In this document: positions 8,225-17,606 of the stretch, in pieces
How the letters are laid out: each line of letters opens with the position of its first letter
Numbering within the stretch: position 1 is the stretch's first letter
From: Phycisphaerales bacterium
Lineage (GTDB): Bacteria > Planctomycetota > Phycisphaerae > Phycisphaerales > UBA1924
Length of the DNA: 64,000 nt
NCBI GenBank assembly: GCA_016709445.1
Contig: JADJMV010000001.1
Location: forward strand, 977,398-1,041,397
Direction: 5' to 3'
The notes under the pieces: model-generated
Seen by the model: only the letters and a program-made list of their open reading frames with translations
Database searches by the model: none
Told to the model about the DNA's origin: nothing
Program-made: the position numbers and the translations under genes

Positions 8225-11185
8225 TCAGGGGGCGGGGAGTTCGTCGAGGAAGCGTCGGACCTCGGCGGTCGCGTCGCACTCGCCCAAGTGGTCGGCCCGC
8301 CAGGCGAGCACATCGGCGCCGAGCGTGCGGGCGTCGGCGGGCCGGGCCTGGGCGAGGCGGAGCCTGGCGAGCAGGAGCCTCACCTCCTGGAACGCGGCGG
8401 AGGGCTGCTCGGTGACCTTGCTGCGCAGCTCAAGCGACCTGCCGATGTGCTCCTCGGCCTGGTCGAACGCGCCGAGGCCGGTCAAGCAGGCGCCGAGCGA
8501 CGCCTCGGCATTGGCGAGCATGGTGTCGTTGATGCTCGACTGGGACTGGAGGACTTGGATCGCGGACTGCGCCGTATCGGCCGCGTCCTGGGCTCGCCCG
8601 GCGTTGGCGAGGCAGAGGCTGTAGAACGTCTTGACATTCGCGGTGTTGGGGTTCTCGTCGCCGTAGGCGGAGCGCATGATCTCGAGCGCCCGCTGGAGAT
8701 CGGCGAGGGCCGGCTCGATCTGCCCGAGCCTCCGGAGGGCCGCGCCGCGCCCCTGCAGGGCGAAGGCCGTCGGCACCGAGTCGGGCCCGAGCGTGGCGAG
8801 GCGGATGTCGAGCGCCTCGCCATAGAGGGAAGCGGCGTCGTTCCATCGGCCTTGATCGATCCGCAGGCCGGCGAGGTTGGAGAGCACGGTCGCGAAGGGC
8901 GGCGTCCGGTCGAAGCCGGCCTGGCGCAGGATGCCCAGCGCCTCGCCGAACAGCTTCTCGGCCTCGGCGAAATCCCCGAGTTCCTCCCGGAGCGAGGCGA
9001 GGTTCTGCAAGAGCATGGGAAAGCGATCGACCGAGGGGGTGCTGCTGAGGCGTTGGACGCGCATGGCCTCGCGGTAGGCCTTCTCCGAGCCCTCGAGGTC
9101 GCCCATCCGGCGGAGGAGCGTCCCGTAATTGCTCTGCAGGTTGGCCAATTCCGGCGACTCTCTGCCGTAGAGCTGCTCGGAGGTTTGCAGCAGTTTCTCG
9201 AGCAGTGCGCGGGCCTCCGCGAGGTGGTATCGCTTGGACTCGAAGGCCGCCAGGTTGCGGATCGTGGCCAGGTAGGTCGGATTGGTGACGCCGAGGGTCC
9301 GCCGACGGGTCTGCTCGATTTCTTCCATGTACTCGATCGCCTTGGGGAGGTCCCCCTGCGTGGCGAGGTAGTCTGCGAGGTTCATCATGGCGGTGAGCCG
9401 CGACTCGTTCTCGCGTGGGAGGTGCGCCTCGGCGATGGCGAGGGCGGATTCCCACGCCGCCTTGGCCTCGGCGACGCGTCCCTCGCCGTCGTAGGCCAGA
9501 CCGAGCGTGTTGAAGATCGATGCCTCGCCCTCGGGGTCGGGATCCAGGGCTTCGCCCATCTTCGCGCTGGCGAGTTTGCCCAGACGTTCCCCCTCGGCGG
9601 GGTCGCCCCGGTTGCACTCGAAGACCGCCATGGAGTTGTAGACCGAGGCGACCAGCGCGGGATGGTTTGAGGCGCGAGCCGCCGTGAGGGCGAGATCGAA
9701 TTGCGCGTCGGCGTCGTCGCCTTCACCCAGCAGGGCGAAGGTCTCGGCGATGGTGCGGTGCACGTCGGCCGCGACCTCGGGCGCGCCCACGAGCTCGGCC
9801 TCCGCCCGCACGGCGGCCCGGCGGAAGACCTCGCGTACGGTGAGGTCGAGGCCGGCGCCGGAGCCCTGGTCGGGCGTATCGGCGCCGGTCAGGACACTCT
9901 GCAGGAAGTTCTTGGCGAGCTTTGCCTTGTTGGCCTCGAGCATGGCGGCGTCGGCGGCGGCGTTGGCGCGGGTCTTCTGCTCCAGGGCGCGGGAGAGCCC
10001 GATCGAGGTGCCGATGATGCCGCCGATGAGCACGACGATGACCGCGCCGGTGCCCGCGACGATCGCCTTGTTGCGCCGGGCGAATTTGCGGAGCTGGTAG
10101 AGCGTGCTGGGCGGGCGGGCGACGATGGGCTCCTCGTTGAGAAACCTCCGCAGGTCGGCGGCCAGTTCGCTGGCGGTCTGGTACCGACGGTCGGGGTCCT
10201 TTTCCATCGCCTTGCGGACGATGGTCTCGATGTCGCCCCGGAGCGAGCGGTCGAGGGTGGCGAGGCTCTCGGGCTCGTCCTCCCGGATGGTCCGGGCCGC
10301 CTCGGTGATGGCCCGCTCGCGGACATCGAGGGGCACGCGCCCGGCGAGCAATTCGTAGAGGATGACGCCGAGCGCGTAGACGTCGCTGCGGGCATCGATC
10401 GCATCGGGATCGCCGACGACCTGCTCGGGGCTCATGTACGCCAGCGTGCCGATGAGCTGGCCCGTGACGGTCTGGAATGCCGTGCCGGAGCGGTCGGCGA
10501 GCCGGGCAACGCCGAAGTCGAGGACCTTGGGCCGCCCCTCCGGGGTCACGAGCACGTTGCCGGGCTTGAGGTCGCGGTGCACGACGCCCCGCTGGTGGGC
10601 GTGCTGCACCGCGTCGCAGACCTCGGCGGCCAGAGCCAGGCGTTCGCGGGTGCCGAGCTTGTTGCACCGGGCGAAATCGGTGAGGGGCACCCCATCGACG
10701 AGTTCCATCGCGAAGAAGGGCATCTCGACGGTACCGACGCGGGCGGCCCCGGCCTCGTACACCTGCGCGATGCCCGGGTGCTGGAGCCGCGCCAGGGCCT
10801 CGGCCTCCATCTCGAAGCGCCGGCGGACGCTGGAGGTGGCGATCCCAGTGCGGAGCACCTTGAGCGCGACGCGACGACGCGGGCGCCCGCCCTCGGCGAG
10901 ATAGACCAGGCCCATCCCGCCCGATCCGAGCAGCCGGACGACCTCGTAGGCCCCGATGGTCTCGGGGTGCACCAGGTCCGGTTCGTTGAAGAGGTCGAGG
11001 CGGACCGGAACGGGAGTGTCGAGAAATGTGCCGGTCTGGTCGTGGGCGCGCAGCAGGGAGTCGAGTTCTGCGCGGAGCCCCGGGTTGTGGGTGCACTGCT
11101 CGTCGAGATACCGCGTGCGCTGGTGCGACGGCAGCTCGCTGGCGCGCAGAAACAGCTCCTCGACCGATGGGGGCTGGTCGTTCAC
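8225..11185 (-). CDS. Membrane Ser/Thr protein kinase with C-terminal TPR array
   Basis: The 986-residue protein starts at a GTG overlapping the stop of the upstream sigma factor gene (GTGA). A short helical N-terminus precedes a complete Hanks-type kinase domain (about 80-345): glycine loop GSGGMGLVY, VALKVL lysine, HRDLKPGNVLV catalytic loop, DFGVARL and GTLAYMSPEQ. A membrane helix (AIVAGTGAVIVVLIGGIIG) then leads to about ten TPR-like repeats that form the outer or periplasmic half. The TPR part probably senses or binds a protein partner. Coupling to an ECF sigma factor suggests that the kinase controls it or is co-regulated with it. Confidence 0.9.
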   Translation of the reverse strand: MNDQPPSVEELFLRASELPSHQRTRYLDEQCTHNPGLRAELDSLLRAHDQTGTFLDTPVPVRLDLFNEPDLVHPETIGAYEVVRLLGSGGMGLVYLAEGGRPRRRVALKVLRTGIATSSVRRRFEMEAEALARLQHPGIAQVYEAGAARVGTVEMPFFAMELVDGVPLTDFARCNKLGTRERLALAAEVCDAVQHAHQRGVVHRDLKPGNVLVTPEGRPKVLDFGVARLADRSGTAFQTVTGQLIGTLAYMSPEQVVGDPDAIDARSDVYALGVILYELLAGRVPLDVRERAITEAARTIREDEPESLATLDRSLRGDIETIVRKAMEKDPDRRYQTASELAADLRRFLNEEPIVARPPSTLYQLRKFARRNKAIVAGTGAVIVVLIGGIIGTSIGLSRALEQKTRANAAADAAMLEANKAKLAKNFLQSVLTGADTPDQGSGAGLDLTVREVFRRAAVRAEAELVGAPEVAADVHRTIAETFALLGEGDDADAQFDLALTAARASNHPALVASVYNSMAVFECNRGDPAEGERLGKLASAKMGEALDPDPEGEASIFNTLGLAYDGEGRVAEAKAAWESALAIAEAHLPRENESRLTAMMNLADYLATQGDLPKAIEYMEEIEQTRRRTLGVTNPTYLATIRNLAAFESKRYHLAEARALLEKLLQTSEQLYGRESPELANLQSNYGTLLRRMGDLEGSEKAYREAMRVQRLSSTPSVDRFPMLLQNLASLREELGDFAEAEKLFGEALGILRQAGFDRTPPFATVLSNLAGLRIDQGRWNDAASLYGEALDIRLATLGPDSVPTAFALQGRGAALRRLGQIEPALADLQRALEIMRSAYGDENPNTANVKTFYSLCLANAGRAQDAADTAQSAIQVLQSQSSINDTMLANAEASLGACLTGLGAFDQAEEHIGRSLELRSKVTEQPSAAFQEVRLLLARLRLAQARPADARTLGADVLAWRADHLGECDATAEVRRFLDELPAP

Positions 11186-11751
11186 GACTCGCCCCCGTCG
11201 AGTTCGCGCCGGAGCCACGCCCGGGCGAACGCCCATTCGCTCTTGACGGTCGTCTCGCTGAGGTCCATCGCCTCGGCCGTCTCCTCCACGCTGAGGCCGG
11301 CGAAGTATCGGAGCATCACCACCCGGGCCTTGCGGGGGTCGCGGGCTTCGAGACGGGTCATCGCCTCGTCGAGCGCGAGCGTCTGGATCGGGTCGTCCTC
11401 GTCGACCCGCAGCCCCGCGTCGAGGGCCACCCGCTCGCGCCCGCCGCCCCGCTTGAGCTGCGCCCGCTCCCGGGCCCGCTCGACGAGGATCCGGCGCATC
11501 GCGATCGCCGCGGCCCCGAAGAAGTGGGCCCGGTTCTCGAATCGCTGCCCCTCGCTCCCGACCAGGCGCAGGTAGGCCTCGTGGACCAGCGCCGTGGCCT
11601 CGAGCGTGTGCCCGGACCGCTCGTTGGCCATGCGGGAGCGGGCCAGACGCCGCAGGTGGTCGTACACCAGCGGGAGCAGCCGCTCGGCGGCTGTCCCATC
11701 GCCGGTTGCGGCCGCTTCGAGCAGCATTGTCAGGTCCCGATCGGGTTCCAC
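11182..11751 (-). CDS. ECF RNA polymerase sigma factor (planctomycete TIGR02999-like)
   Basis: The product is 189 residues. Region 2 is in the N-terminal half (LPLVYDHLRRLARSRM, then ALVHEAYLRLVG), and region 4 ends with LSVEETAEAMDLSETTVKSE, a helix-turn-helix for -35 recognition. GTG 11751 is preferred because GGAGGGAGG lies 10 nt upstream and the resulting N-terminus fits the family; ATG 11727 would be the alternative. No anti-sigma factor is nearby. The next gene, coupled by GTGA, is a receptor Ser/Thr kinase, as is usual for this planctomycete ECF group. The sequence does not show which promoters it reads. Confidence 0.85.
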   Translation of the reverse strand: MEPDRDLTMLLEAAATGDGTAAERLLPLVYDHLRRLARSRMANERSGHTLEATALVHEAYLRLVGSEGQRFENRAHFFGAAAIAMRRILVERARERAQLKRGGGRERVALDAGLRVDEDDPIQTLALDEAMTRLEARDPRKARVVMLRYFAGLSVEETAEAMDLSETTVKSEWAFARAWLRRELDGGES

Positions 11752-11888
11752 TTGGTCTGCGCCTCCCTCCAGATCCGCGGCGATTGTCCCAGCAAGAGGG
11801 CCCCAGAGCAAGAACGCTCCATGGTTTCTCGCGGGATCGGCCGTTCCCGCGGCCGGTGGCGGACCGGTAAGCGGGGGTGCTCGTCCGG

Positions 11889-12227
11889 TCAGGGGACCGG
11901 GAGGGTGAAGACCTCCTGCATCGGGGCCCACCAGACCCCGTCCGGGGTGCCGGGCGCCCGGCGCTGATACCGGCGCATGAGTTCGTCCCACTCCCGGCAC
12001 TTTGGATCGGATGCGTAGGCCTGGTAGTCGCGGGCGGGGTCGAAGCCGTCCGGAGCCTCGTAGTACATGAACAGGCGCGAGCCGAGCCGGAAGATCCGCA
12101 TCTGTGTGATCCCGATCCCGCCGAGGGCGCGGACCACCTCGGGCCAGACTCGGCGGTGGTGCGCCTCGTACTCGGCGATGAGTACGGGGTCGTCGACGAG
12201 ATCGAGCGCTTGGGCGAAGGTGGCCAA
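11889..12227 (-). CDS. L-rhamnose mutarotase-like protein
   Basis: The 112-residue protein shows the small ferredoxin-like fold of the RhaM family. It has AEYEAHHRRVWPEVVRALGG with the conserved His and Trp-Pro, the strand MRIFRLGSRLFMYYE, and a final WWAPMQEVF. RhaM interconverts the alpha and beta anomers of L-rhamnose; related members act on other sugars. TTG 12227 is chosen because AAAGGAG lies 7 nt upstream and no ATG is available in that stretch. The divergent neighbours are a sugar ABC binding protein and permease, which supports a role in uptake and use of a deoxysugar, although the exact sugar is inferred. Confidence 0.8.
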   Translation of the reverse strand: MATFAQALDLVDDPVLIAEYEAHHRRVWPEVVRALGGIGITQMRIFRLGSRLFMYYEAPDGFDPARDYQAYASDPKCREWDELMRRYQRRAPGTPDGVWWAPMQEVFTLPVP

Positions 12228-12350
12228 GTCGGCGCTCCTTTCGGTCGTATCCGAACAAATGCCGTTCGAGAGGCCGTCCCGGCCTTGCGGGACCGGGCCC
12301 GGACGATACCATGCCGATCCGACCTCTCGGAAGCGCCCAAGGAGCCCCGC

Positions 12351-13405
12351 ATGCCCTCGATATCGACCCGCTCCACCGCCGCCGTGGCTGCCGCCATGCT
12401 CGGCATCGCGATGTTGCTCTCCGCCTGCGGCAAGCCCGCGGAAAGCCCTGCTGCGAAGGGCGGCGATCAGGGGGGGGCCAAGGGGGATTCGCCGGCGAAG
12501 CTCCGCGTGGCGGTCGTACCCAAGGGCACGACGCACGACTTCTGGAAGAGCGTGCACGCCGGGGCCAAGCAGGCCGAGCACGACTTGGAGGGCGTCGAGA
12601 TCACCTTCCAGGGGCCCGAGCGTGAGGACGACCGGGCGCAGCAGATCGGTCTGGTCGAGAACCTGATCGCGAGCAAGTACGACGCCATCGTGATCGCCCC
12701 CCTCGACGACAAGGCCCTCGTGGCGCCCATCAGGGCCGCGACGCAGGCCGGCATCCCTGTGGTGGTGATCGACTCGGGGCTCGACGCCGAGGTGGGCAAG
12801 GACTACGTCTCGTTCATCGCGACCGACAACGAGCAGGGCGGGCGGATGGGTGGCCAGAAGATGGCCGAACTCCTCGGGGGCAAGGGGCGCGTGCTCCTGC
12901 TCCGCTACCAGGAGGGCTCGGCGAGCACCACGCTGCGGGAGAAGGGATTCGTCGAGGCGATCGGTGAGGCGCCGGGGATCGAGCTGGTCGACCCCAAGCG
13001 GTACGCGGGGGCGACGCGGGCCACGGCCCAGGAGGCCGCGGAGAACCTGCTCTCGACGTACGAGGGGATCGACGGGATCTTCTGTCCCAACGAGTCGTCG
13101 ACGTTCGGGATGCTGCTGGCGGTCCGGGCGCGGGGATGGCGGGCAAGGTCAAGTTCGTCGGGTTCGACGCCAGCGAGGGGCTGGTCGCGGCGCTCAAGGC
13201 CGGGGACATCAACGGCCTGGTGGTGCAGAACCCGATCCGGATGGGTGAGCTGGGGGTGAAGACCGCGGTGGAGTACATCCGCGGCACGAAGCCCGCGCCG
13301 CGGATCGATACCGGCGTGATGCTCGTGACGCCGGAGAACATGGACACCCCCGAGGCGAAGAACCTCATCGCTCCGGACTTTTCCGCGCTGCTCGAGGGCC
13401 CGTGA
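12351..13405 (+). pseudogene. Sugar ABC transporter substrate-binding lipoprotein, one frame break near the 3' end
   Basis: AAGGAG precedes the ATG by 6 nt. The signal ends in a good lipobox (MLLSAC, Cys 26). The body is a ribose/rhamnose-type periplasmic binding protein (RVAVVPKGTTHDFWKSVHAG; later DAIVIAPLDDKALVAPI). The frame is lost at the G run 13132-13135. After it the correct continuation (AGKVKFVGFDASEGLVAALK, then DINGLVVQNPIRMGELG) is one base out. One extra G would restore a normal protein of about 350 residues. The rest is fully conserved, so a sequencing error is likelier than a dead gene. The stop overlaps the GTG of the permease gene. Confidence 0.85.
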
Positions 13406-14433
13406 AACAAGCCGTTCTGGAACAGGCCGGGGCCCGGCATCAGCGGTTCCTGTCCCGCGCGGCTGCGGCGCTGCGCCCATTCATCGCGCTGATCGTCGTG
13501 GTCCTGGTGTTCTTCGTGATCCAGTGGCACAAGCTGGGGTACACGACGACTGCTTCGGGGCTGGGCGGCATGGTCACCGTGATGGATCTGCGGATGGTGG
13601 CGATCCAGACGGTCATTGTGGGGACGGCGGCGATCGGGATGACGCTGGTGATCGCCTCGGGCGGGCTGGACCTGTCGGTCGGGTCGTCGATCGCGCTGTG
13701 CAGCGTGGTTGGGGCGCTGGCGATCAAGAGCGGTTGGCCCGTGGGGCTCGCGTCGCTCGCGGCGGTGACGACCGGGGCGGCGTGCGGGCTCTACAACGGC
13801 GCGCTGGTGACCGGGCTCAAGCTCCCGCCCTTCATCGTGACGCTCGGCACGCTCGGCCTCTTCCGGGGCATCGCCAAGTGGATCGCGGGGAGCGTGCCGA
13901 TCTCGGCCGACCCGGGCTGGCTCGCGGACCTCGTGCGGGCGATCCCCGAGCCCCGGTGGTTCGTCGTTGCGCCGGGTGTGTGGGTCATGCTCGTGCTCGC
14001 GCTGGTGATGGCGGGCGTGATCCGGGGCACTATCTTCGGGCGCCGGTCGATCGCGATCGGTTCCAACGAGCTTGCGGCGCGGTACGCCGGCGTGAATCTT
14101 TCGCGCACGAAGATCCTGGTGTATGTCGCCGCGGGGCTCTTCGTCGGCCTGGCGGGGCTGCTCCAGTTCGGCCGGTTGACGCAGGGGGACCCGACAGTCG
14201 CCGTCGGCCTCGAGCTCGACGTGATCGCGGCCGTGGTCATCGGCGGGGCCTCGCTCACCGGCGGGCGCGCCTCGGTCCTCGGCTCGCTCGTCGGGGCGTT
14301 CATGATGGCGTACATGAAGAACCGATGTGTCCGGCTCGGCTGGCCGACCTTCGTCCAGGAGATGATCGTCGGCCACATCATCATCGCGGCCGTCGCGGTG
14401 GATCAGTGGCGGCAGCGCAGCCGGCCGGGTTGA
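13402..14433 (+). CDS. Sugar ABC transporter permease (RbsC/RhaP-like)
   Basis: The 343-residue membrane protein starts at a GTG inside the stop of the binding protein gene (GTGA). It shows the family signature GMTLVIASGGLDLSVGSSIA, about ten hydrophobic segments and a late coupling-helix region (ELAARYAGVNLSRTKILVY). It should form the channel for a pentose or deoxyhexose. No ATPase gene (RbsA type) is present before or after it in the window, so the transporter must borrow an ATPase encoded elsewhere, or its ATPase gene has been lost from the operon. Confidence 0.88.
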   Translation: MKQAVLEQAGARHQRFLSRAAAALRPFIALIVVVLVFFVIQWHKLGYTTTASGLGGMVTVMDLRMVAIQTVIVGTAAIGMTLVIASGGLDLSVGSSIALCSVVGALAIKSGWPVGLASLAAVTTGAACGLYNGALVTGLKLPPFIVTLGTLGLFRGIAKWIAGSVPISADPGWLADLVRAIPEPRWFVVAPGVWVMLVLALVMAGVIRGTIFGRRSIAIGSNELAARYAGVNLSRTKILVYVAAGLFVGLAGLLQFGRLTQGDPTVAVGLELDVIAAVVIGGASLTGGRASVLGSLVGAFMMAYMKNRCVRLGWPTFVQEMIVGHIIIAAVAVDQWRQRSRPG

Positions 14434-14458
14434 GCAGCGCGGACGAGCGCGAGCCGGG

Positions 14459-15277
14459 TCAAGCCCGCGCGGCGCGCCAGAGGCCCACGATCTGCTCCGG
14501 CGTGAGCCGCTCGGCACGCACCGTCGGGTCGATCCCGCCGGGCCAGGGGAAGTCGCGTCCGAGCACGCTTCCGAGCTGCTTGCGCCGATTCTCGAAGACC
14601 CGCTGGCAGAAGTCGGCAAAGCCGGCGGGGTGTTCGATGCCGTGCGAGGCGCGGCGTTCTACCGCGATCATCACGCTGGTCACCTCGGGCCGGGGCCAGA
14701 AGCACTCGGGCGGGAGCCTGGCGATCGTGCGGACCGTGGCGAGGGCGTGGGCGACGACGCTGATCGAGCCGTAGGCGTCGCCGCCCGCCGGCGCGGCGAG
14801 ACGGTCGCCGACCTCCTTCTGGATCGTGACGAACATGCCCCGGCAGTGGGGGTGCTCAACGAGCAGGGCGAGCATCAGCGGGGTCGCGGCCCCGTAGGGC
14901 AGGTTGGCGATGAGCACGAAGGGGCGGGCGCCGACCAACCCGACGATCTCGGTCGAGATGTGCCGCTTGCCGGCGAGGCAATCGCCCTCGACAAGCGTGA
15001 AGCCGGGCCTCGCGCCCAGACGCTCGCGGAGGAGCCCGGCCAGGCCGCGGTCGAGCTCGCAGGCGATGACCTCGCAGCCCCGAGAGAGCAGCTCCTCGGT
15101 CAGCGTCCCTGTCCCCGGCCCGACCTCGAGCACGAGCTCGCCCGGCGCGGGGTGCGCCTCGTCGACGAGCTTGCGGACGAGGTTCTGGTCGATGAGGAAG
15201 TTCTGGCCGAACCGCTTCTGCGGGGCGAGGCCGCGCGACGCGAGGAGGTCCTTGATTTCGGCTGCGGTCTGGGCCAT
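14459..15277 (-). CDS. rsmA: 16S rRNA (adenine1518/1519-N6)-dimethyltransferase RsmA (KsgA)
   Basis: The 272-residue methyltransferase transfers four methyl groups from SAM to two adjacent adenines of the 3' hairpin of 16S rRNA, a late ribosome assembly step. It shows RFGQNFLIDQNLVRKLVDEA, SAM motif I LEVGPGTGTLTEELL, the acidic residue of motif II (IACELD) and the catalytic NLPY. ATG 15277 gives the standard length, with a weak ribosome site. The reading frame remains open upstream of this ATG into the C-terminal half of a HAD phosphatase, with no stop between, so the enzyme may be made as part of a fusion. Confidence 0.92.
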   Translation of the reverse strand: MAQTAAEIKDLLASRGLAPQKRFGQNFLIDQNLVRKLVDEAHPAPGELVLEVGPGTGTLTEELLSRGCEVIACELDRGLAGLLRERLGARPGFTLVEGDCLAGKRHISTEIVGLVGARPFVLIANLPYGAATPLMLALLVEHPHCRGMFVTIQKEVGDRLAAPAGGDAYGSISVVAHALATVRTIARLPPECFWPRPEVTSVMIAVERRASHGIEHPAGFADFCQRVFENRRKQLGSVLGRDFPWPGGIDPTVRAERLTPEQIVGLWRAARA

Positions 15278-16175
15278 CGGGGTGTCACCACTCCCCGCCA
15301 GCACCATCCCGATCGCGTGCGCCACGCCGTCCTCCGCATTGCTCCGCGTCACGTGCGCCGCGGCCTCGCGCACGGGCTCGATCGCGTTCCCCATCGCGAC
15401 GCCCAGCCCCGCCCCGCGGATCATGCTCACGTCGTTGACCTGATCGCCGATGGCGACGATGCGCGCCGGCTCGATGCCCCGTTCGGCGGCCAGGCGTCGC
15501 ACCGCGTTCCACTTGTCGGCGCGGGCGTCGAAGCACTCGAGGATGTGGGCCACCGCGCCGCCGGCCCAGTGCGTCGCGTCGTCTGGGGCGACGACGGCGG
15601 GGAAGTTGTGCACGGTCACGGTGTCCTGGAGGTCGGCCCGCACCATGCGCTCCAGCTCGCCGAGCTCGTCGGCGTGCGCACACGCCGACCCTCACGGTGT
15701 GCTCGGGATGCGGATCGTTCTCCAGGCTCGTCGCCAGGCGGATCGAGACGGCCATCTCCTCGAACCACCACTGGGTGACCGGATCGAGCACGAGCCGGCG
15801 TCGCCCGGTGACCACGAGATAGTCGAAGCCCGCGGCGTGTGGGTCCTTGAGCACGAGCACCGGGTGGCCCCGGCTGAGGAGCAGGCTGGTCAGCCGGGCC
15901 GTCAGCGTGGGGTGCATCGAGAATCGGTGCAGCGTCCGCCCGCTTGTCGGGTCGGCGATGATCGAGCCGCCGGCGACGATCACCGGGTCGGTCTGGCCGA
16001 TCGCCTCGAGAGCCCCCCGCGATTCGGGCAGCCCGCGCCCCGTGCAGATCGCGACCAGCATGCCGGCCTGACGAGCGCGATCGATCGCATCCGCGACCGC
16101 CGGGCGCACGCGGCTGGCTGGATCGAGCACGGTGCCGTCGAGGTCCAGAGCGAGCATGTCATAGCGGCGCGGCAT
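15278..16175 (-). pseudogene. HAD-IIB (Cof-like) phosphatase, frame-shifted and in frame with rsmA
   Basis: The N-terminal part from ATG 16175 reads LALDLDGTVLDP (motif I nucleophile Asp) and VAICTGRGLPESRGALEAIG (motif II region). The C-terminal part, in a frame shifted by one base, reads DKWNAVRRLAAERGIEPARI and IGDQVNDVSMIRGAGLGVAM (motifs III and IV). The break lies near 15675-15685 (one extra base or two missing). Cof-type enzymes dephosphorylate sugar phosphates or cofactor phosphates. The shifted C-terminal frame runs straight into rsmA without a stop. If the single break is an error, the true gene would be a HAD-RsmA fusion of about 570 residues. Confidence 0.75.
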
Positions 16176-16217
16176 CGGGCAAGCGTAGCTCGCCGCGAGA
16201 AGGGGCATCCCGGCGGT

Positions 16218-17564
16218 TCATGCCCCGCCGAGCTTGCGACACCCCGGCCCGATGGCGATGACGTTTTTGCCCTGCCGTTTGCCCTCGAGCGCGAGCTGGT
16301 CGGCCCGCTCAACGAGTTCGTCGGGCGTCCGACCATCCCACGGGAAGGTCGCCAGGCCCCCAGAGATTGTCAGGCATCCCGGCGCCTCGTCGGAGAGCTT
16401 CCGGAAGTGAGCGCTGCGGACCTGCGACCGGAAACGCTCGGCGATATCGAAGACACTCGAAGGGTGGCGGCTGTCCGGCGCCCGGGGCCCCTCGGGCTCG
16501 TAGAACACCACTGCAAACTCGTCGCCGCCCACGCGGCAGACCTTGTCAGTCGGGCGCACCACCGCGGAGATCATGCGGACGCATTCGATCAGGATCTCGT
16601 CGCCCGCCGCGTGGCCGTACTGGTCGTTGAACTTCTTGAAGTCGTCGATGTCAAAGAGCAGGATGGTCAGCGCACGCCGGCTGGCGCGGGCCTCCTCCAT
16701 CGCCCGCGGCAGGAAGTCGTCGAAGTACCGACGGTTCCATGCCCCGGTGAGTGAATCGCGGTACGCCGCCTCGCTCAGAGCGAGCTGCTTGCTCTCGAGC
16801 TCCAGCCAGGCCGCGAGCCACGCCGCCTCACGCTCCAGAGCTTCCACGCTCGCGCCGCGGCTGCGCAGTTCGCCGGCGAGGCGGCCGGAGGTGCTCAAAC
16901 GCACGGGTGCAGAGGCCCACGCGGCCCACCCGGGCGGCGCGGAGTCGCCCGGTGACTTCAGGAATTCCACCTCGATCGGCGCCAATCGGGCGCGGATCGC
17001 TTCCAACGCCGGGGGCAGCACCGAATCGCCGTCGATGACGGCACGGAGCAACTTCGTCTCGGCCGAGCCTTCAGCACGGACGAACTGGGGCGAGGCCGAG
17101 CCTCGCGTCGGCGACGGCTGGACGCCGTTGGTGCCGCCGATGATCGGCTTGGGTTCGATTGAGGGCGGCACCGGGTCGGAAGCGCGGCTGCCGCGTTCGA
17201 TGAACTCACGCAGCGCAGCGGCGACGTCGTCGGCTCCGACCGACCCGTCGTACCCCGAGGGCACCAGGCCGCCGTTGCGGGCCACGCGAAAGACGCGGAC
17301 AGCGGGATCGATCCGCCGAAGCCCCGCGAGGAATTCAGCAAGACTGCCGGGCCCGGCCGCGGGCTCGGATTCGGGATCGACGATGACGACTGCGCCCGCG
17401 GGGCCCGTGGGCTCGAGGGGCTCGGCCAGTTCCCCGATCGCGTCGAGGGGGGTCTTGGCCCGGACCAATTCCAGGCCGGGATCGTGACGTAGTGCAGCGT
17501 CCAGCCCGGTCCTTCCGACCAGGATCACCCGCAGCCCAGCCCGATCCTCCGTCACACGATCCAT
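16218..17564 (-). CDS. Diguanylate cyclase with N-terminal pseudo-receiver domain
   Basis: The C-terminal GGDEF domain is complete: FDIDDFKKFNDQYGH, then VGGDEFAVV (GGDEF at about 346-350). The allosteric site RPTD sits five residues before GGDEF, so product inhibition by c-di-GMP is expected. The N-terminal 130 residues look like a receiver fold (LRVILVGRTGLDAALR, then AVVIVDPESEP) without a clear phospho-Asp pocket. A coiled helix joins the two. It makes c-di-GMP from two GTP in the cytosol. The upstream gene on the same strand encodes a related receiver-like domain, which suggests a shared input. Confidence 0.9.
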   Translation of the reverse strand: MDRVTEDRAGLRVILVGRTGLDAALRHDPGLELVRAKTPLDAIGELAEPLEPTGPAGAVVIVDPESEPAAGPGSLAEFLAGLRRIDPAVRVFRVARNGGLVPSGYDGSVGADDVAAALREFIERGSRASDPVPPSIEPKPIIGGTNGVQPSPTRGSASPQFVRAEGSAETKLLRAVIDGDSVLPPALEAIRARLAPIEVEFLKSPGDSAPPGWAAWASAPVRLSTSGRLAGELRSRGASVEALEREAAWLAAWLELESKQLALSEAAYRDSLTGAWNRRYFDDFLPRAMEEARASRRALTILLFDIDDFKKFNDQYGHAAGDEILIECVRMISAVVRPTDKVCRVGGDEFAVVFYEPEGPRAPDSRHPSSVFDIAERFRSQVRSAHFRKLSDEAPGCLTISGGLATFPWDGRTPDELVERADQLALEGKRQGKNVIAIGPGCRKLGGA

Positions 17565-17606
17565 CGCACCTCACTCACGAACCCGGGGGCCCCGGGGTTC
17601 GGCGTC

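Noticed and set aside
11186..12433. Upstream extension of the kinase frame to 12433
   Set aside because: The extension is antisense or out of frame to the sigma factor and mutarotase genes; the GTGA overlap fixes the kinase start at 11185.
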